From positions 85,618,683-85,682,682 of the forward strand of contig NC_050096.1 in NCBI RefSeq assembly GCF_902167145.1: a DNA stretch of 64,000 bases. Direction: 5' to 3'. The translations under genes and the position numbers were made by a program. Below are positions 38,159 through 47,629 of the stretch, one piece after another (within the stretch, counting starts at the first letter, position 1; each line of letters begins with the position of its first letter). This stretch comes from Zea mays (Eukaryota; Streptophyta; Magnoliopsida; Poales; Poaceae). Under the pieces are notes generated by a model, which was not told the origin of the DNA, did no database searches, and saw nothing but the letters and a program-made list of their open reading frames with translations.

Positions 38159-38675
38159 ACCGAACAATGGCTAACTAGCTCGAGTTGTGTGGGATGTGGG
38201 CACATTTGGGAAGAGGAAGTATGCATATATATATAGGGGAGGTGAATGTGGCTTCTGGGTGAAGCTCGTGTCTTTCAGTGCAAGCCAACTGTGGCTTCCT
38301 GCGTACGAATGTTCGGTGTCTGTTTCCAACGTAAGCTAGGTTCAATTTTGACGTCGCAATGTTTCAGAATAATTTTGACGATGCAGAATTGTGATGTTTT
38401 GTATGGAATTCCTAATTAAATTTTAACTAAATTGTTTTGTTTGTATGTTCTGCATAAATTGTAAACAAAAAATAAATTTATTTACAAAAAATAATTTACA
38501 ACATGACAACATGTCGGACGTGTGAAAAGGATAAAAGAAAATAGAAAATAAAGTTGGTTATATTAGTTATGTTGGAAATATATATTTAATGTGTAGAGGG
38601 GTATATAGGGAAATTTATAGGAGGAACAATTGCGGAATGAGTGAATATAGGGGAGCAAATCTTGCTGACGTGGCT

Positions 38676-38915
38676 CGCGCCGCAAGATACATTGGTCAAA
38701 GTTTCATAATTACCTTATCCCACACAAATTGTTTACCTATAACGATTCACTACCCTTATGAAAAATCAATTACATCGGAGCGTTTCCGGGGGTGAATACA
38801 CTTTGAATTTGATAAATGTATTGCTTGTGAAGTATGTGTTCGCGTATGTCCGATAGATCTACCCCTTGTGAATTGGAGATTTGAAAAGGATATTAAAAGA
38901 AAACAATTGCTTAAC
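38676..38915 (+). pseudogene. ndhI: Plastid ndhI fragment in nuclear DNA (NUPT)
   Basis: About 240 bp match, by recognition, the plastid NDH complex subunit [19 protein letters not shown], then [20 protein letters not shown] with a 4Fe-4S cluster motif CxxCxxCxxxCP, then [14 protein letters not shown]. It covers roughly residues 18-98 of a protein of about 180, without start or end. A TGA at about 38793 replaces an arginine codon (CGA), and the cysteine after HTN replaces the usual arginine (CGT to TGT). Both are C to T at CpG, as expected for methylated nuclear DNA. The fragment ends about 40 bp before the right terminus of the Harbinger element. Confidence 0.9.
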
Positions 38916-39119
38916 ATTTAGGGGGGAATTTAGGTGACACAGTTGCGGACGGTCTAACGGCTCCGCTTGTATAGGAATCTGGCCAACGGCCAGACCGAGT
39001 ATTCAGCAACACTTGCGGCTCATTTCGCGCTACGGCTCCATAGAAATAGGATCCAATCTGTTATTGTAATTTATATATGTACTGATGCTCATCAATTCAG
39101 CAAACACTCTTCTCCTGCA

Positions 39120-39820
39120 TAGACTCTATGCATGCGATGTGGCCCCTCTGCGCGACACGAAGGAATCATTGCAGACGCGCAGTGAGTGCAGTGTAGCCTA
39201 CTAACACTGTCGTACTCAGCAATGAACACAGCCAACCACCATTCCATGGGGTGCCCTACCGGGCGCTGTCCCACACCTCTGGTCTCTGGATCAGACTCAA
39301 GGGCACGCCGCGTCGCCGTCACGCCCCTTCTTTCTTTTCGTCGCTCTCCATACAGTGAGTGGCAAAAAAAAACCTGTAGGCTAGGCATGTGTACAGTGCG
39401 CCGTCCAGCTGGACCCGGTTCACAAAACAAGGCGCATTCTTCAGTTGCCCAGTGAACCTTCCGGCGGCCGGCCATCGCCGTTTGGTAATTGCCGAATTGG
39501 AATTGGGACGGAACATCCGGTCGGGCTAGCACCGTGTATCACACCCAGCCAACCAGCCGAAAAATGTTTGAACTTTTCGAATTTTGGCTCCGGGTTTTTT
39601 CAAATCGGCGGCCCCATGCGGCCATGCCTCAGCCAACGCCTCGTTCAGCAACAGCACCGTTGCACTGCATGCATCATGCATGCAGCTGGCTCCAGCTCCC
39701 AGCCTCCCACACGCAGGCCGCATCCCATTGGTGCCAGTTGGAAGCCAACAACCCTGCCACTGCCATGCCATGCTGCCTCACTCGCCCACCACCCTTTAAT
39801 ACCCCACCGCTCCTTGCTCT
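39120..39820. other. Upstream region of the EXORDIUM-like gene
   Basis: About 0.7 kb without a recognisable gene or transposon edge. It contains CATG-rich wording (GCATGCATCATGCATGC near 39668) of the RY type often seen in plant promoters, and TTTAATA near 39795, a weak TATA candidate about 130 bp upstream of the start codon. Confidence 0.45.
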
Positions 39821-39839
39821 CACTTCACTCACGGTCGGA

Positions 39840-39866
39840 ATGAGCGTTCACCGTCACAATCACTGA
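39840..39866 (+). promoter_or_regulatory. Possible 8-codon upstream ORF in the EXORDIUM-like leader
   Basis: ATG at 39840 opens MSVHRHNH and stops at TGA 39864-39866, 58 bp before the main ATG. It would be in the 5' leader if transcription starts at the TTTAATA-directed site (inference). Such uORFs often reduce translation of the main frame. Confidence 0.4.
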
Positions 39867-39924
39867 ATCACACAAGCACGACCACGCACACGCGGTAAAC
39901 ACGCGCGCGCTCAAACAGTTCGAA

Positions 39925-40932
39925 ATGGCGCTCGCCGCCGCCATCATCGTCGTCTTCCTGCTTCCTGGCCTTCTCCTCACGGCGATGGCGGCCACGCCGT
40001 ACCCTCACGGCCGCGGCGCCGACGCTCTCGTGGGCGCGTCCAAGAAGTACGAGGGCAGCTCCAACCTGGTGGACCTCCGCTACCACATGGGCCCCGTCCT
40101 CTCCGCCGCGCCGCTCCGCCTCTACGTGCTCTGGTACGGCCGATGGGACCCCGCGCACCAGGTCCCCGTCCGCGACTTCCTCCTCTCCCTCTCCGACACG
40201 TCCCTGCCGCGCCCCTCCGTCGCCGACTGGTGGGCCACCGCCGCGCTCTACGCCGACCAGACCCTCGCCAACGTCACCTGCCGCGTCGACCTGGCCGGGG
40301 AAGCCGCCGACGAGTCGGCCTCGCTGGGCCGCTCGCTCTCCCGGCTCGACATCCAGCGCGTGCTCGCCTCTGCGGTCGCCGCGGGCCGGCTCCCTGCCGA
40401 CACCCGCGGCGGCGCCTACCTTGTTCTCACGGCGCCCGGCGTCGGCGTCCAGGACTTCTGCCGCGCCGTATGCGGCTTCCACTACTTCACCTTCCCGTCG
40501 CTCGTGGGCCACACGCTGCCCTACGCGTGGGTCGGGCACAGCGGCGGCCGCTGCGCCGACGTCTGCGCGTACCCGTTCGCGCTGTCGTCGTACATGGCCC
40601 GGAGCGGCATGGCGGCGCTGCGGCCGCCCAACGGCGACGCGGGCGTCGACGGCATGGTCAGCGTCATCGCGCACGAGCTGGCCGAGCTCGCCACGAACCC
40701 GCTCGTCAACGCGTGGTACGCCGGGGAGGACCCCACGGCGCCCACCGAGATCGCCGACCTGTGCGAGGGGGTGTACGGTACGGGCGGCGGCGGCGGGTAC
40801 GCCGGGAAGGTGTCGGTGGACGCGCAGGGGAGGAGCTGGAATGTGAATGGGAGGAAGGGGAGGAAATTCTTGGTGCAGTGGCTGTGGAGCCCAGAGGCTA
40901 AGGCGTGCGTGGGGCCCAATGCCAGTGACTAG
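39925..40932 (+). CDS. EXORDIUM-like / phosphate-induced protein 1 (PHI-1) family secreted protein
   Basis: Intronless, 335 residues, GC-rich in the manner of grass single-exon genes. An N-terminal signal peptide (about residues 1-23, LLPGLLLTAMAA) is followed by LRLYVLWYGRWDP, RPSVADWWATAALYADQ, GAYLVLTAPGVGVQDFC, CGFHYFTF, LPYAWVGHSGGRC, HELAELATNPLVNAWY and WNVNGRKGRKFLVQWLW, the conserved blocks of the family in order. Arabidopsis EXORDIUM and tobacco PHI-1 are apoplastic proteins linked to brassinosteroid-dependent growth and carbon status. The biochemical activity is unknown. The frame is intact, with a stop at 40930-40932. Antisense and +1-frame ORFs here are shadows of its GC bias. 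Confidence 0.95.
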   Translation: MALAAAIIVVFLLPGLLLTAMAATPYPHGRGADALVGASKKYEGSSNLVDLRYHMGPVLSAAPLRLYVLWYGRWDPAHQVPVRDFLLSLSDTSLPRPSVADWWATAALYADQTLANVTCRVDLAGEAADESASLGRSLSRLDIQRVLASAVAAGRLPADTRGGAYLVLTAPGVGVQDFCRAVCGFHYFTFPSLVGHTLPYAWVGHSGGRCADVCAYPFALSSYMARSGMAALRPPNGDAGVDGMVSVIAHELAELATNPLVNAWYAGEDPTAPTEIADLCEGVYGTGGGGGYAGKVSVDAQGRSWNVNGRKGRKFLVQWLWSPEAKACVGPNASD

Positions 40933-40999
40933 GCTTATTGGCCACTGCTAGCATGTAACTACCATGTAGTAGTAGTTTATTATTCTCAGCTTTACTTTA

Positions 41000-41225
41000 T
41001 ATTATATTATATATAAAAAACTATTATATGATAATTAGTTGTTTTAGAATCTACAGAGCTAATAGTTAACTGCTAAATCAGTTATAGAAAGTTAATGGTT
41101 AACTACTAAATTAGTTGAAGAGGTTTCAAACAATTTCAACTAATATCTAACTAATTGTTAGCTAGCTCAAACTAGTAAATAATTTATTAGCTAATTGATT
41201 ATTAGCTCCAGAGATTTTAAACAAG
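41000..41225. repeat. AT-rich MITE-like sequence downstream of the EXORDIUM-like gene
   Basis: TAGTTAACTGCTAAATTAGTT-like words on both strands give several self-complementary arms (CTAATAGTTAAC, GTTAGCTAGCTC). A related but shorter stretch is at 52290-52395. No clean TIR pair or TSD was established. Confidence 0.45.
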
Positions 41226-41580
41226 ACCTTAGTATTACTTGGGAGTGGACAGCCGTAGGCAAATACCGTTCAAGATACGCTTGCATATGAAACTATATCT
41301 AATAATACATCACATACGACAAAATCACGGTTTTTCTTTTAACTACTACTTCTAAACTTATATAAAGTATAATCATCCTGATATGATATACTAGAATACG
41401 TAAAGTACCAAAAAGAGAAAAATACTATAGAGAATGGAGAAAACAAGATAGTTACTAGAGAGATTGGAGGCAAACTATATCTAATAATACATCATATAAG
41501 ACAAAGGTATAGTTTTTCTTTCAACTACTACTTCTAAACTTATATAAAGTATAATCATTCTGATATGATATTCAAACTGT
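41226..41580. repeat. Duplicated AT-rich segment, left group
   Basis: The sequence from TACTTGGGAGTGGACAGCC through TATATAAAGTATAATCATCC to GAGAGATTGGAGGC is followed by a second partial copy starting CTATATCTAATAATACATCA (about 41473-41580). Related units occur at 52045-52150 and 52395-52740, on the other side of the 9.4 kb Sirevirus. It has no coding capacity. Confidence 0.75.
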
Positions 41581-41996
41581 TCGTTTTGGATTAAAGCCAG
41601 TTGTTCAGACTGTTTCAGCTGTAATCCATAAAGATAAAATATTGTAAAAGTAATAGAAGCCGGTACGAATTAAAGCCAAGCGAACAGACGAATGATGTGT
41701 TCGGATCCCCGAGTCCTTAAGGGCCACGAGTCAATGAACAGACAGTTTGTTCGTTACATGTCAATTAAGAATCTACTGCACCCACATGTGACCCCGCATC
41801 GAGCCAAGTGAACAAGCGAGATGGAGACAGGCAGAAGGGGTCAGCCAAATCGGTGGAAACACAGTCAAGTAGATTTTGTGTATCCATTAGACTCACCGCA
41901 CCGTGAGCTTTGTGTTCGCCTCATTAACTATGCCAGTCGGCGAGATGCCACATGTATCGGTCTTTCCTCCACTCACGACCTGTGAATTCTAGGCGT

Positions 41997-42096
41997 GAGT
42001 CCCTAGAAGCCCTATGACCATGTACATAGATAAGGGAGAAACCAGCGAGTCCCTAGAAGACCTATGACCCTGTACACATATAAGGGAGAAACCACC
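41997..42096. repeat. 50-bp tandem repeat, two copies
   Basis: GAGTCCCTAGAAG.CCTATGACC followed by TGTACA and TAAGGGAGAAACCA occurs twice with a 50-bp period and about five mismatches. Confidence 0.85.
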
Positions 42097-42218
42097 AGAC
42101 ATGCTGCGAAGGCAGAATGTCGGTGTAGGGGGAGATACAGACAAAACCAGTAATGATGCCGCTCGGACTTTCATCCTTAGTACAAATTGTATCCTTCCCC
42201 AGTAATCTCATAGATATG

Positions 42219-43525
42219 TGAAAGTCGCCTAGAGGGGGGTGAATAGGGCGAAACTGAAATTCTCAAAAATAGTCACAACTACAAGCCGGGTTAGCGTTAG
42301 AAATATAATCGACTCCGCGAGAGAGGGCGCAAAACAAATCGCAAGCAAATAAAGAGTGTGACACGCGGATTTGTTTTACCGAGGTTCGGTTCTCGCAAAC
42401 CTACTCCCCGTTGAGGTGGTCACAAAGACCGGGTCTCTTTCAACCATTTCCCTCTCTCAAACGGTCCCTCGGACCGAGTGAGCTTTCTCTTCTCAAATGC
42501 TTGGAACACAAAGTTCCCACAAGGACCACCACAAGATTGGTGTCTCTTGCCTCAATTACAAATGAGTTTGATCGCAATAAAGAATCAAGAAAGAAGAAAG
42601 CAATCCAAGCGCAAGAGCTCGAAAGAACACAAGCAAATCTCTCTCTCTAAGCACTAGGGCGTTGTGTGGAATTTGGGAGAAGATTTGATCTCTTGAGTGT
42701 GTCTAGAATTGAATGCCTAGCTCTTGTAAGTGGTTGAAAGTGTGAAAACTTGGATGCAATGAATGGTGGGTGGTTGGGGGTATTTATAGCCCCAACCACC
42801 AAACTAGCCGTTTGGTGGGGCTGACTGTCGTATGGTGCACCGGACAGTCCGGTGCACACCGGACATGTCCGGTGCGCCAGCCACGTCACCAAAGCCGTTG
42901 GGTTCCGACCGTTGGAGCTCTGTCTTCTGGGCCCGCCTGGATGTCCGGTGGCGCACCGGACATGCACTGTAGAGTGTCCGGTGCGCCAGCATGGGCGTGC
43001 CTGACTTCTGCGCACTCTGGCGCGCATTAATTGCTGTTGCAGGTGACCGTTGGTGCGAAGTAGCCGTTGCCCCGCAGTTACACCGGACAGTCCGGTGTAC
43101 ACCGGACATGTCCGGTGAATTATAGCGGAGCAGCCGTTGCGATTTCCCGAAGCCGGCGAGTTCCTGAGACGCCCTTCCTTGGAGCACCGGACACTGTCCG
43201 GTGTACACCGGACAGTCCGGTGAATTATAGCGGAGACGCCTCTGGATTTTCCCGAAGGTGACGGGTTTGAGTTGGAGTCCTCTGGTGCACCGGACACTGT
43301 CCGGTGCACACCGGACAGTCCGGTGCGCCAGACCAGAGGTGCCTTTGGTTGACCTTTTGCTCTTTTGTTGAACCCAATACTTGGTCTTTTTATTGGCTAA
43401 GTGTGAACCTTTGGCACCTGTATAACTTATACACTAGAGCAAACTAGTTAGTCCAATTTATTTGTGTTGGGCAATTCAACCACCAAAATCATTTAGGAAA
43501 TAGGTGTAAGCCTAATTCCCTTTCA
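42219..43525 (-). repeat. 3' LTR of the second Sirevirus
   Basis: 1307 bp; element-sense start TGAAAGGGAATTAGGC at 43525 and end CTAGGCGACTTTCA at 42219. Palindromes CACCGGACAGTCCGGTG and variants cluster at about 42836-42880, 42950-42990, 43080-43120, 43185-43230 and 43287-43330. A TATAAATA on the minus strand near 42786 is a candidate promoter. Confidence 0.93.
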
Positions 43526-44373
43526 ATCTCCCCCTTTTGGTGATTGATGCCAACACAAACCAAAGCAAGTATAGAAGTGCATAATTGAACTAGTTTGCAT
43601 AATGTAAGTGCAAAGGTTGCTTGGAATTGAGCCAATATAAATACTTATAAGATATGCATGGATTGTTTCTTCATTTTTAACATTTTGGACCACGCTTGCA
43701 CCACATGTTTTGTTTTTGCAAATTCTTTTGTAAATCTTTTCAAAGTTCTTTTTGCAAATAGTCAAAGGCAAATAAATAAGATTTTGCGAAGCATTTTCAA
43801 GATTTGAAATTTTCTCCCCCTGTTTCAAATGTCTTTCCTTTGACTACACAAAACTCCCCCTAGATAAGATTCTCCTCTTAGTGTTCAAGAGGGTTTTGAT
43901 GTATCAATTTTGAAATACTACTTTCTCCCCCTTTTGAACACAATAAGATACCAATTTGAAATTTATCAATTGAGGATCATACTAATTGAAAAACTCTTTT
44001 TAAAATTGGGTGGTGGTGCGGTCCTTTTGCTTTGGGCTAATACTTTCTCCCCCTTTGGCATGAATCGCCAAAAACGGAGTCATTAGAGCCCTTGAATTAC
44101 TCTCTCCCCCTTTGGTTATAAATAAATGAGTGAAGATTATACCAAAGATGGAGTCCTTTTGCTTGGTGCTCATGTTTTCTCCCCCAAAAGTGGAGAGTTG
44201 CTCGGAGTGATGGCGAAGAGTGAGTTATGGAGTGGAAGCCTTTGTCTTCGCCGAAGACTCCAATTCCCTTTCAATACACCTATGACTTGTTTTGAAATAG
44301 ACTTGAAAACACATTAGTCATAGCATGTGAAAGAGACATGATCAAAGGTATATAAATGAGCTATGTGTGCAAA
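43526..44373 (-). other. Sirevirus 3' non-coding tract with about seven polypurine tracts
   Basis: The tract next to the LTR (43526-43542, CACCAAAAGGGGGAGAT in element sense) is repeated in shorter form near 43813, 43852, 43925, 44047, 44103 and 44180. In the plus strand these read CTCCCCC. The rest is AT-rich and non-coding. Confidence 0.85.
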
Positions 44374-44916
44374 TCAACAAAAGAAGTTCCTAGAATCAAG
44401 AATATTTAGCTCATGCCTAAGTTTGTTAAAAGTTTGTTCATCTAGTGGCTTGGTAAAGATATCCGTTAATTGATCTTTAGTATTAATGTAAGAAATCTCG
44501 ATTTCTCCCTTTTGTTGGTGATCCCTTAAAAAGTGATACCGAATGGCTATGTGTTTAGTGCGACTATGCTCAACGGGATTATCCGCCATGCGGATTGCAC
44601 TCTCATTATCACATAGGAGAGGAACTTTGGTTAATTTGTAACCATAGTCCCTAAGGGTTTGCCTCATCCAAAGTAGTTGCGCGCAACAATGGCCTGCGGC
44701 AATGTACTCGGCTTCGGCGGTAGAAAGAGCGACGGAATTTTGCTTCTTTGAAGCCCAAGACACCAAGGATCTTCCCAAGAACTGGCAAGTCCCCGATGTG
44801 CTCTTTCTATTGATTTTACACCCCGCCCAATCGGCATCCGAATAACCAATCAAATCAAATGTGGATCCCCTAGGATACCAAAGCCCAAACTTAAGAGTAT
44901 AAACTAAATATCTCAA
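44374..44916 (-). pseudogene. Ty1/copia RNase H, second Sirevirus
   Basis: 180-codon open frame holding GYSDADWAGCK, the SWASKKQNSVALSTAEAEYIAA block, LLCDNESAI, HIAIRYHFLRD and the end QLTDIFTKPLDEQTF. All catalytic acids are present. It is cut off from RT only by a TGA at 44919-44917 where sister copies have arginine (AGA). Confidence 0.9.
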
Positions 44917-46626
44917 GATTCATTTTACGGCCGTAAGGTGAGCTTCCTTAGGGTCGGCTTGGAATCTTGCACATATGCATACGGAAAGCATAATATCTGG
45001 TCGAGATGCACATAAATATAGCAAATAGCCTATCATCGACCGGTATACCTTTTGATCGACGGATTTACCTCCCTCGTCGAGGTCGAGATGCCCATTGGTT
45101 CCCATGGGTGTCTTGATGGGTTTGGCATCCTTCATTCCAAACTTGCTTAGAATATCTTGAGTATACTTCGTTTGGCTTAGGAAGGTGCCTTCTTGGAGTT
45201 GCTTTACTTGAAATCCTAAGAAGTACTTCAACTCCCCCATCATGGACATCTCAAATTTTTGTGTCATGATCCTACTAAATTCTTCACATGTAGACTCGTT
45301 AGTAGACCCAAATATAATATCATCAACGTAGATTTGGCATACAAACAAGTCATTTTCAAGAGTTTTAGTAAAGAGTGTAGGATCGGCCTTTCTGACTTTG
45401 AATCCATTAGTGATAAGGAAATCCCTAAGGCATTCATACCATGCTCTTGGGGCTTGCTTGAGCCTATAAAGCGCCTTAGAGAGCTTATACACATGGTTAG
45501 GGTACTCACTATCTTCAAAGCCGGGAGGTTGCTCAACATAGACCTCTTCCTTGATTGGTCCATTGAGGAAGGCACTTTTCACATCCATTTGATAAAGCTT
45601 AAAGCCATGGTAAGTAGCATAGGCCAATAATATGCGAATTGACTCAAGCCTAGCTACGGGTGCATAGGTTTCACCGAAATCCAAACCTTCGACTTGGGAG
45701 TATCCCTTGGCCACAAGTCGGGCTTTGTTCCTTGTCACCACACCATGCTCATCTTGCTTGTTGCGGAAGACCCATTTGGTTCCTACAACATTTTGGTTAG
45801 GACGTGGAACTAAATGCCATACCTCATTCCTAGTGAAGTTGTTGAGCTCCTCTTGCATCGCCACCACCCAATCCGAATCTTGAAGTGCTTCCTCTACCCT
45901 GTGTGGCTCAATAGAGGAAACAAAAGAGTAATGCTCACAAAAATGTGCAACACGAGATCTAGTGGTTACCCCCTTATGAATGTCGCCGAGGATGGTGTCG
46001 ACGGGGTGATCTCGTTGGATTGCTTGGTGGACTCTTGGGTGTGGCGGTCTTTGTTCTTCATCCTCCTTGTCTTGCTCATTTGCATCTCCCCCTTGATCAT
46101 TGCCGTCATCTTGAGGTGGCTCATTTGCTTGATCTTCTCCTTCATCAACTTGAGCCTCATCCTCATTTTGAGTCGGTGGAGATGCTTGCGTGGAGGAGGA
46201 TGGTTGATCTTGTGCATTTGGAGGCTCTTTGGATTCCTTAGGACACACATCCCCAATGGACATGTTCCTTAGCGCGATGCATGGAGCCTCTTCAATACCT
46301 ATCTCATCAAGATCAACTTGCTCTACTTGAGAGCCATTAGTCTCATCAAACACAACGTCACAAGAAACTTCAACTTGTCCAGTGGATTTGTTAAAGACTC
46401 TATATGCCCTTGTGTTTGAGTCATATCCTAGTAAAAAGCCTTCTACAGTCTTAGGAGCAAATTTAGATTTTCTACCTCTTTTAACAAGAATAAAGCATTT
46501 GCTACCAAAGACTCTAAAATATGAAATGTTGGGCTTTTTACCGGTTAGGAGTTCATAAGATGTCTTCTTGAGGATTCGGTGAAGATATAATCGGTTGATG
46601 GCGTAGCAAGCGGTGTTGACCGCCTC
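44917..46626 (-). pseudogene. Ty1/copia integrase C-terminus, acidic linker and reverse transcriptase, second Sirevirus
   Basis: An open frame runs from just after the TGA at 46629-46627 to the TGA at 44919-44917. It contains the integrase C-terminal [12 protein letters not shown] stretch, an acidic Gln/Asp/Glu-rich linker (about 46270-46060), and RT with [33 protein letters not shown] and catalytic [11 protein letters not shown]. Two unusual residues are G in LDFGETYAP (normally D) and R in [13 protein letters not shown] (normally G). Otherwise this is the best-preserved RT in the window. Confidence 0.9.
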
Positions 46627-47196
46627 GGCTCAAAACCGATCCGAAGTCTTGTACTCATCAAGCATGGTTCTTGCCATGTCCAATAGAGTTCTATTCTTCC
46701 TCTCCACTACACCATTTTGTTGTGCCGTGTAGGGAGAAGAGAACTCATGCTTGATGCCCTCCTCTTCAAGGAAGCCTTCAATTTGTGAGTTCTTGAACTC
46801 CGTCCCGTTGTCGCTTCTAATTTTCTTGATCCTCAAGCCGAACTCATTTTGAGCCCATCTCAAGAACCCCTTTAAGGTCTCTTGGGTGTGAGATTTTTCC
46901 TGCAAAAAGAACACCCAAGTGAAGCGAGAATAATCATCCACAATTACAAGACAATACTTACTCCCGCCGATGCTTATGTAAGCTATCAGGCCGAATAGGT
47001 CCATGTGGAGTAGCTCCAGCGGCCTGTCGGTCGTCATGATGTTCTTGTGTGGATGATGAGTGCCAACTTGCTTCCCTGCTTGACATGCGCTGCAAATCCT
47101 GTCTTTCTCAAAATGAACATTTGTTAGTCCTAAAATGTGCTCTCCCTTTAGAAGCTTATGAAGATTCTTCATCCCAACATGTGTTAGTCGGCGATG
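46627..47196 (-). pseudogene. Ty1/copia integrase zinc finger and core, second Sirevirus
   Basis: From 47172: MKNLHKLLKGEHI, the HHCC finger end ICSACQAGKQ, the first catalytic D in LLHMDLFG, VDDYSRFTWVFFL, the second D in SDNGTEF and E in NGVVERKNRTL. TGA stops at 47196-47194 and 46629-46627 bracket it. Both replace tryptophan codons judged by the other copies. Confidence 0.9.
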
Positions 47197-47629
47197 TCAG
47201 AGCCAGCCCATGTTAGTCTTAGCAATTAAGCAAGTGTCGAGTTCAGCTCTATCAAAATCCACTAAGTATAGCTGACCCTCTAACACTCCCTTAAATGCTA
47301 TTGAATCATCACTTCTTCTAAAGACAGTGACACCTACATCAGTGAATAAACAGTTGTAGCCCATTTTGCATAATTGAGATACAGAAAGCAAGTTGTAATC
47401 TAATGAATCTACAAGAAAAACATTGGAAATAGAATGGTCAGGAGATATAGCTATTTTACCAAGACCTTTGACCAAACCTTGATTTCCATCCCCGAATGTA
47501 ATAGCTCGTTAGGGATCTTGGTTTTTCTCATAGGAGGAGAACATTTTCTTCTCCCCTGTCATGTGGTTTGTTCACCCGCTGTCGATAATCCAACTTGAGC
47601 CCCCGGATGCATAAACCTACAAAACAAGT
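47197..47629 (-). pseudogene. Ty1/copia protease and pre-integrase domain, second Sirevirus
   Basis: The active-site block SSWIIDSG is followed at once by TGA (47574-47572), then TNHMTGEK...FSSYEKN, TAA (47511-47509), RAITFGDGNQ and the pre-integrase part VFLVDSLDYNLLSVSQLCKMGYNC. The catalytic aspartate is intact. Both stops are single substitutions. Confidence 0.88.

Larger units (their letters stand above)
29662..38954. mobile_element. Composite PIF/Harbinger transposon, 9.3 kb, both ORFs present but broken
   Basis: Flanked by TAA (29659-29661 and 38955-38957). The left end GACTGTCTGCAGC matches the complement of the right end, GACCGTCCGCAAC. The similarity continues through a C-rich tract to CCCCTAACAATGTT on the left and CCCCTAAATGTT on the right, about 45 bp. 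Inside are a small ORF (31355), a Myb/SANT-like ORF (32126-33541, +) and a DDE transposase (36902-38158, -), facing each other as is usual for the superfamily. Without the 2.86 kb solo LTR inserted between them, the element is about 6.4 kb. A plastid ndhI fragment lies near the right end. It interrupts a copia LTR. Confidence 0.82.
29656..39119 (+). repeat. Short copia 3' LTR split by the Harbinger element (29656-29661 plus 38958-39119)
   Basis: TGTTAA at 29656-29661, directly after the purine tract, joins to CGGCTCCGCTTGTATAGG at 38958 once the Harbinger element and one TAA are removed. The right part carries TGTAATTTATATATGTACTG and ends near ATTCAGCAAACACTCTTCTCCTGCA, a typical copia LTR tail. 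Reconstructed length is about 170 bp. The right edge is approximate. Confidence 0.72.

Noticed and set aside
38589..38795. 68-codon ORF with [14 protein letters not shown] as a nuclear gene
   Set aside because: It is the plastid ndhI fragment preceded by unrelated DNA, ending at a decayed codon.
39868..40919. ORFs of 268, 252, 141 and 132 codons overlapping the EXORDIUM-like gene
   Set aside because: Shadow frames of a high-GC third-position coding sequence. Only the 335-codon frame matches a family.
43080..43330. Regularly spaced short palindromes as a CRISPR-like array
   Set aside because: Nuclear plant DNA, spacers not uniform, and the repeats belong to a retrotransposon LTR.
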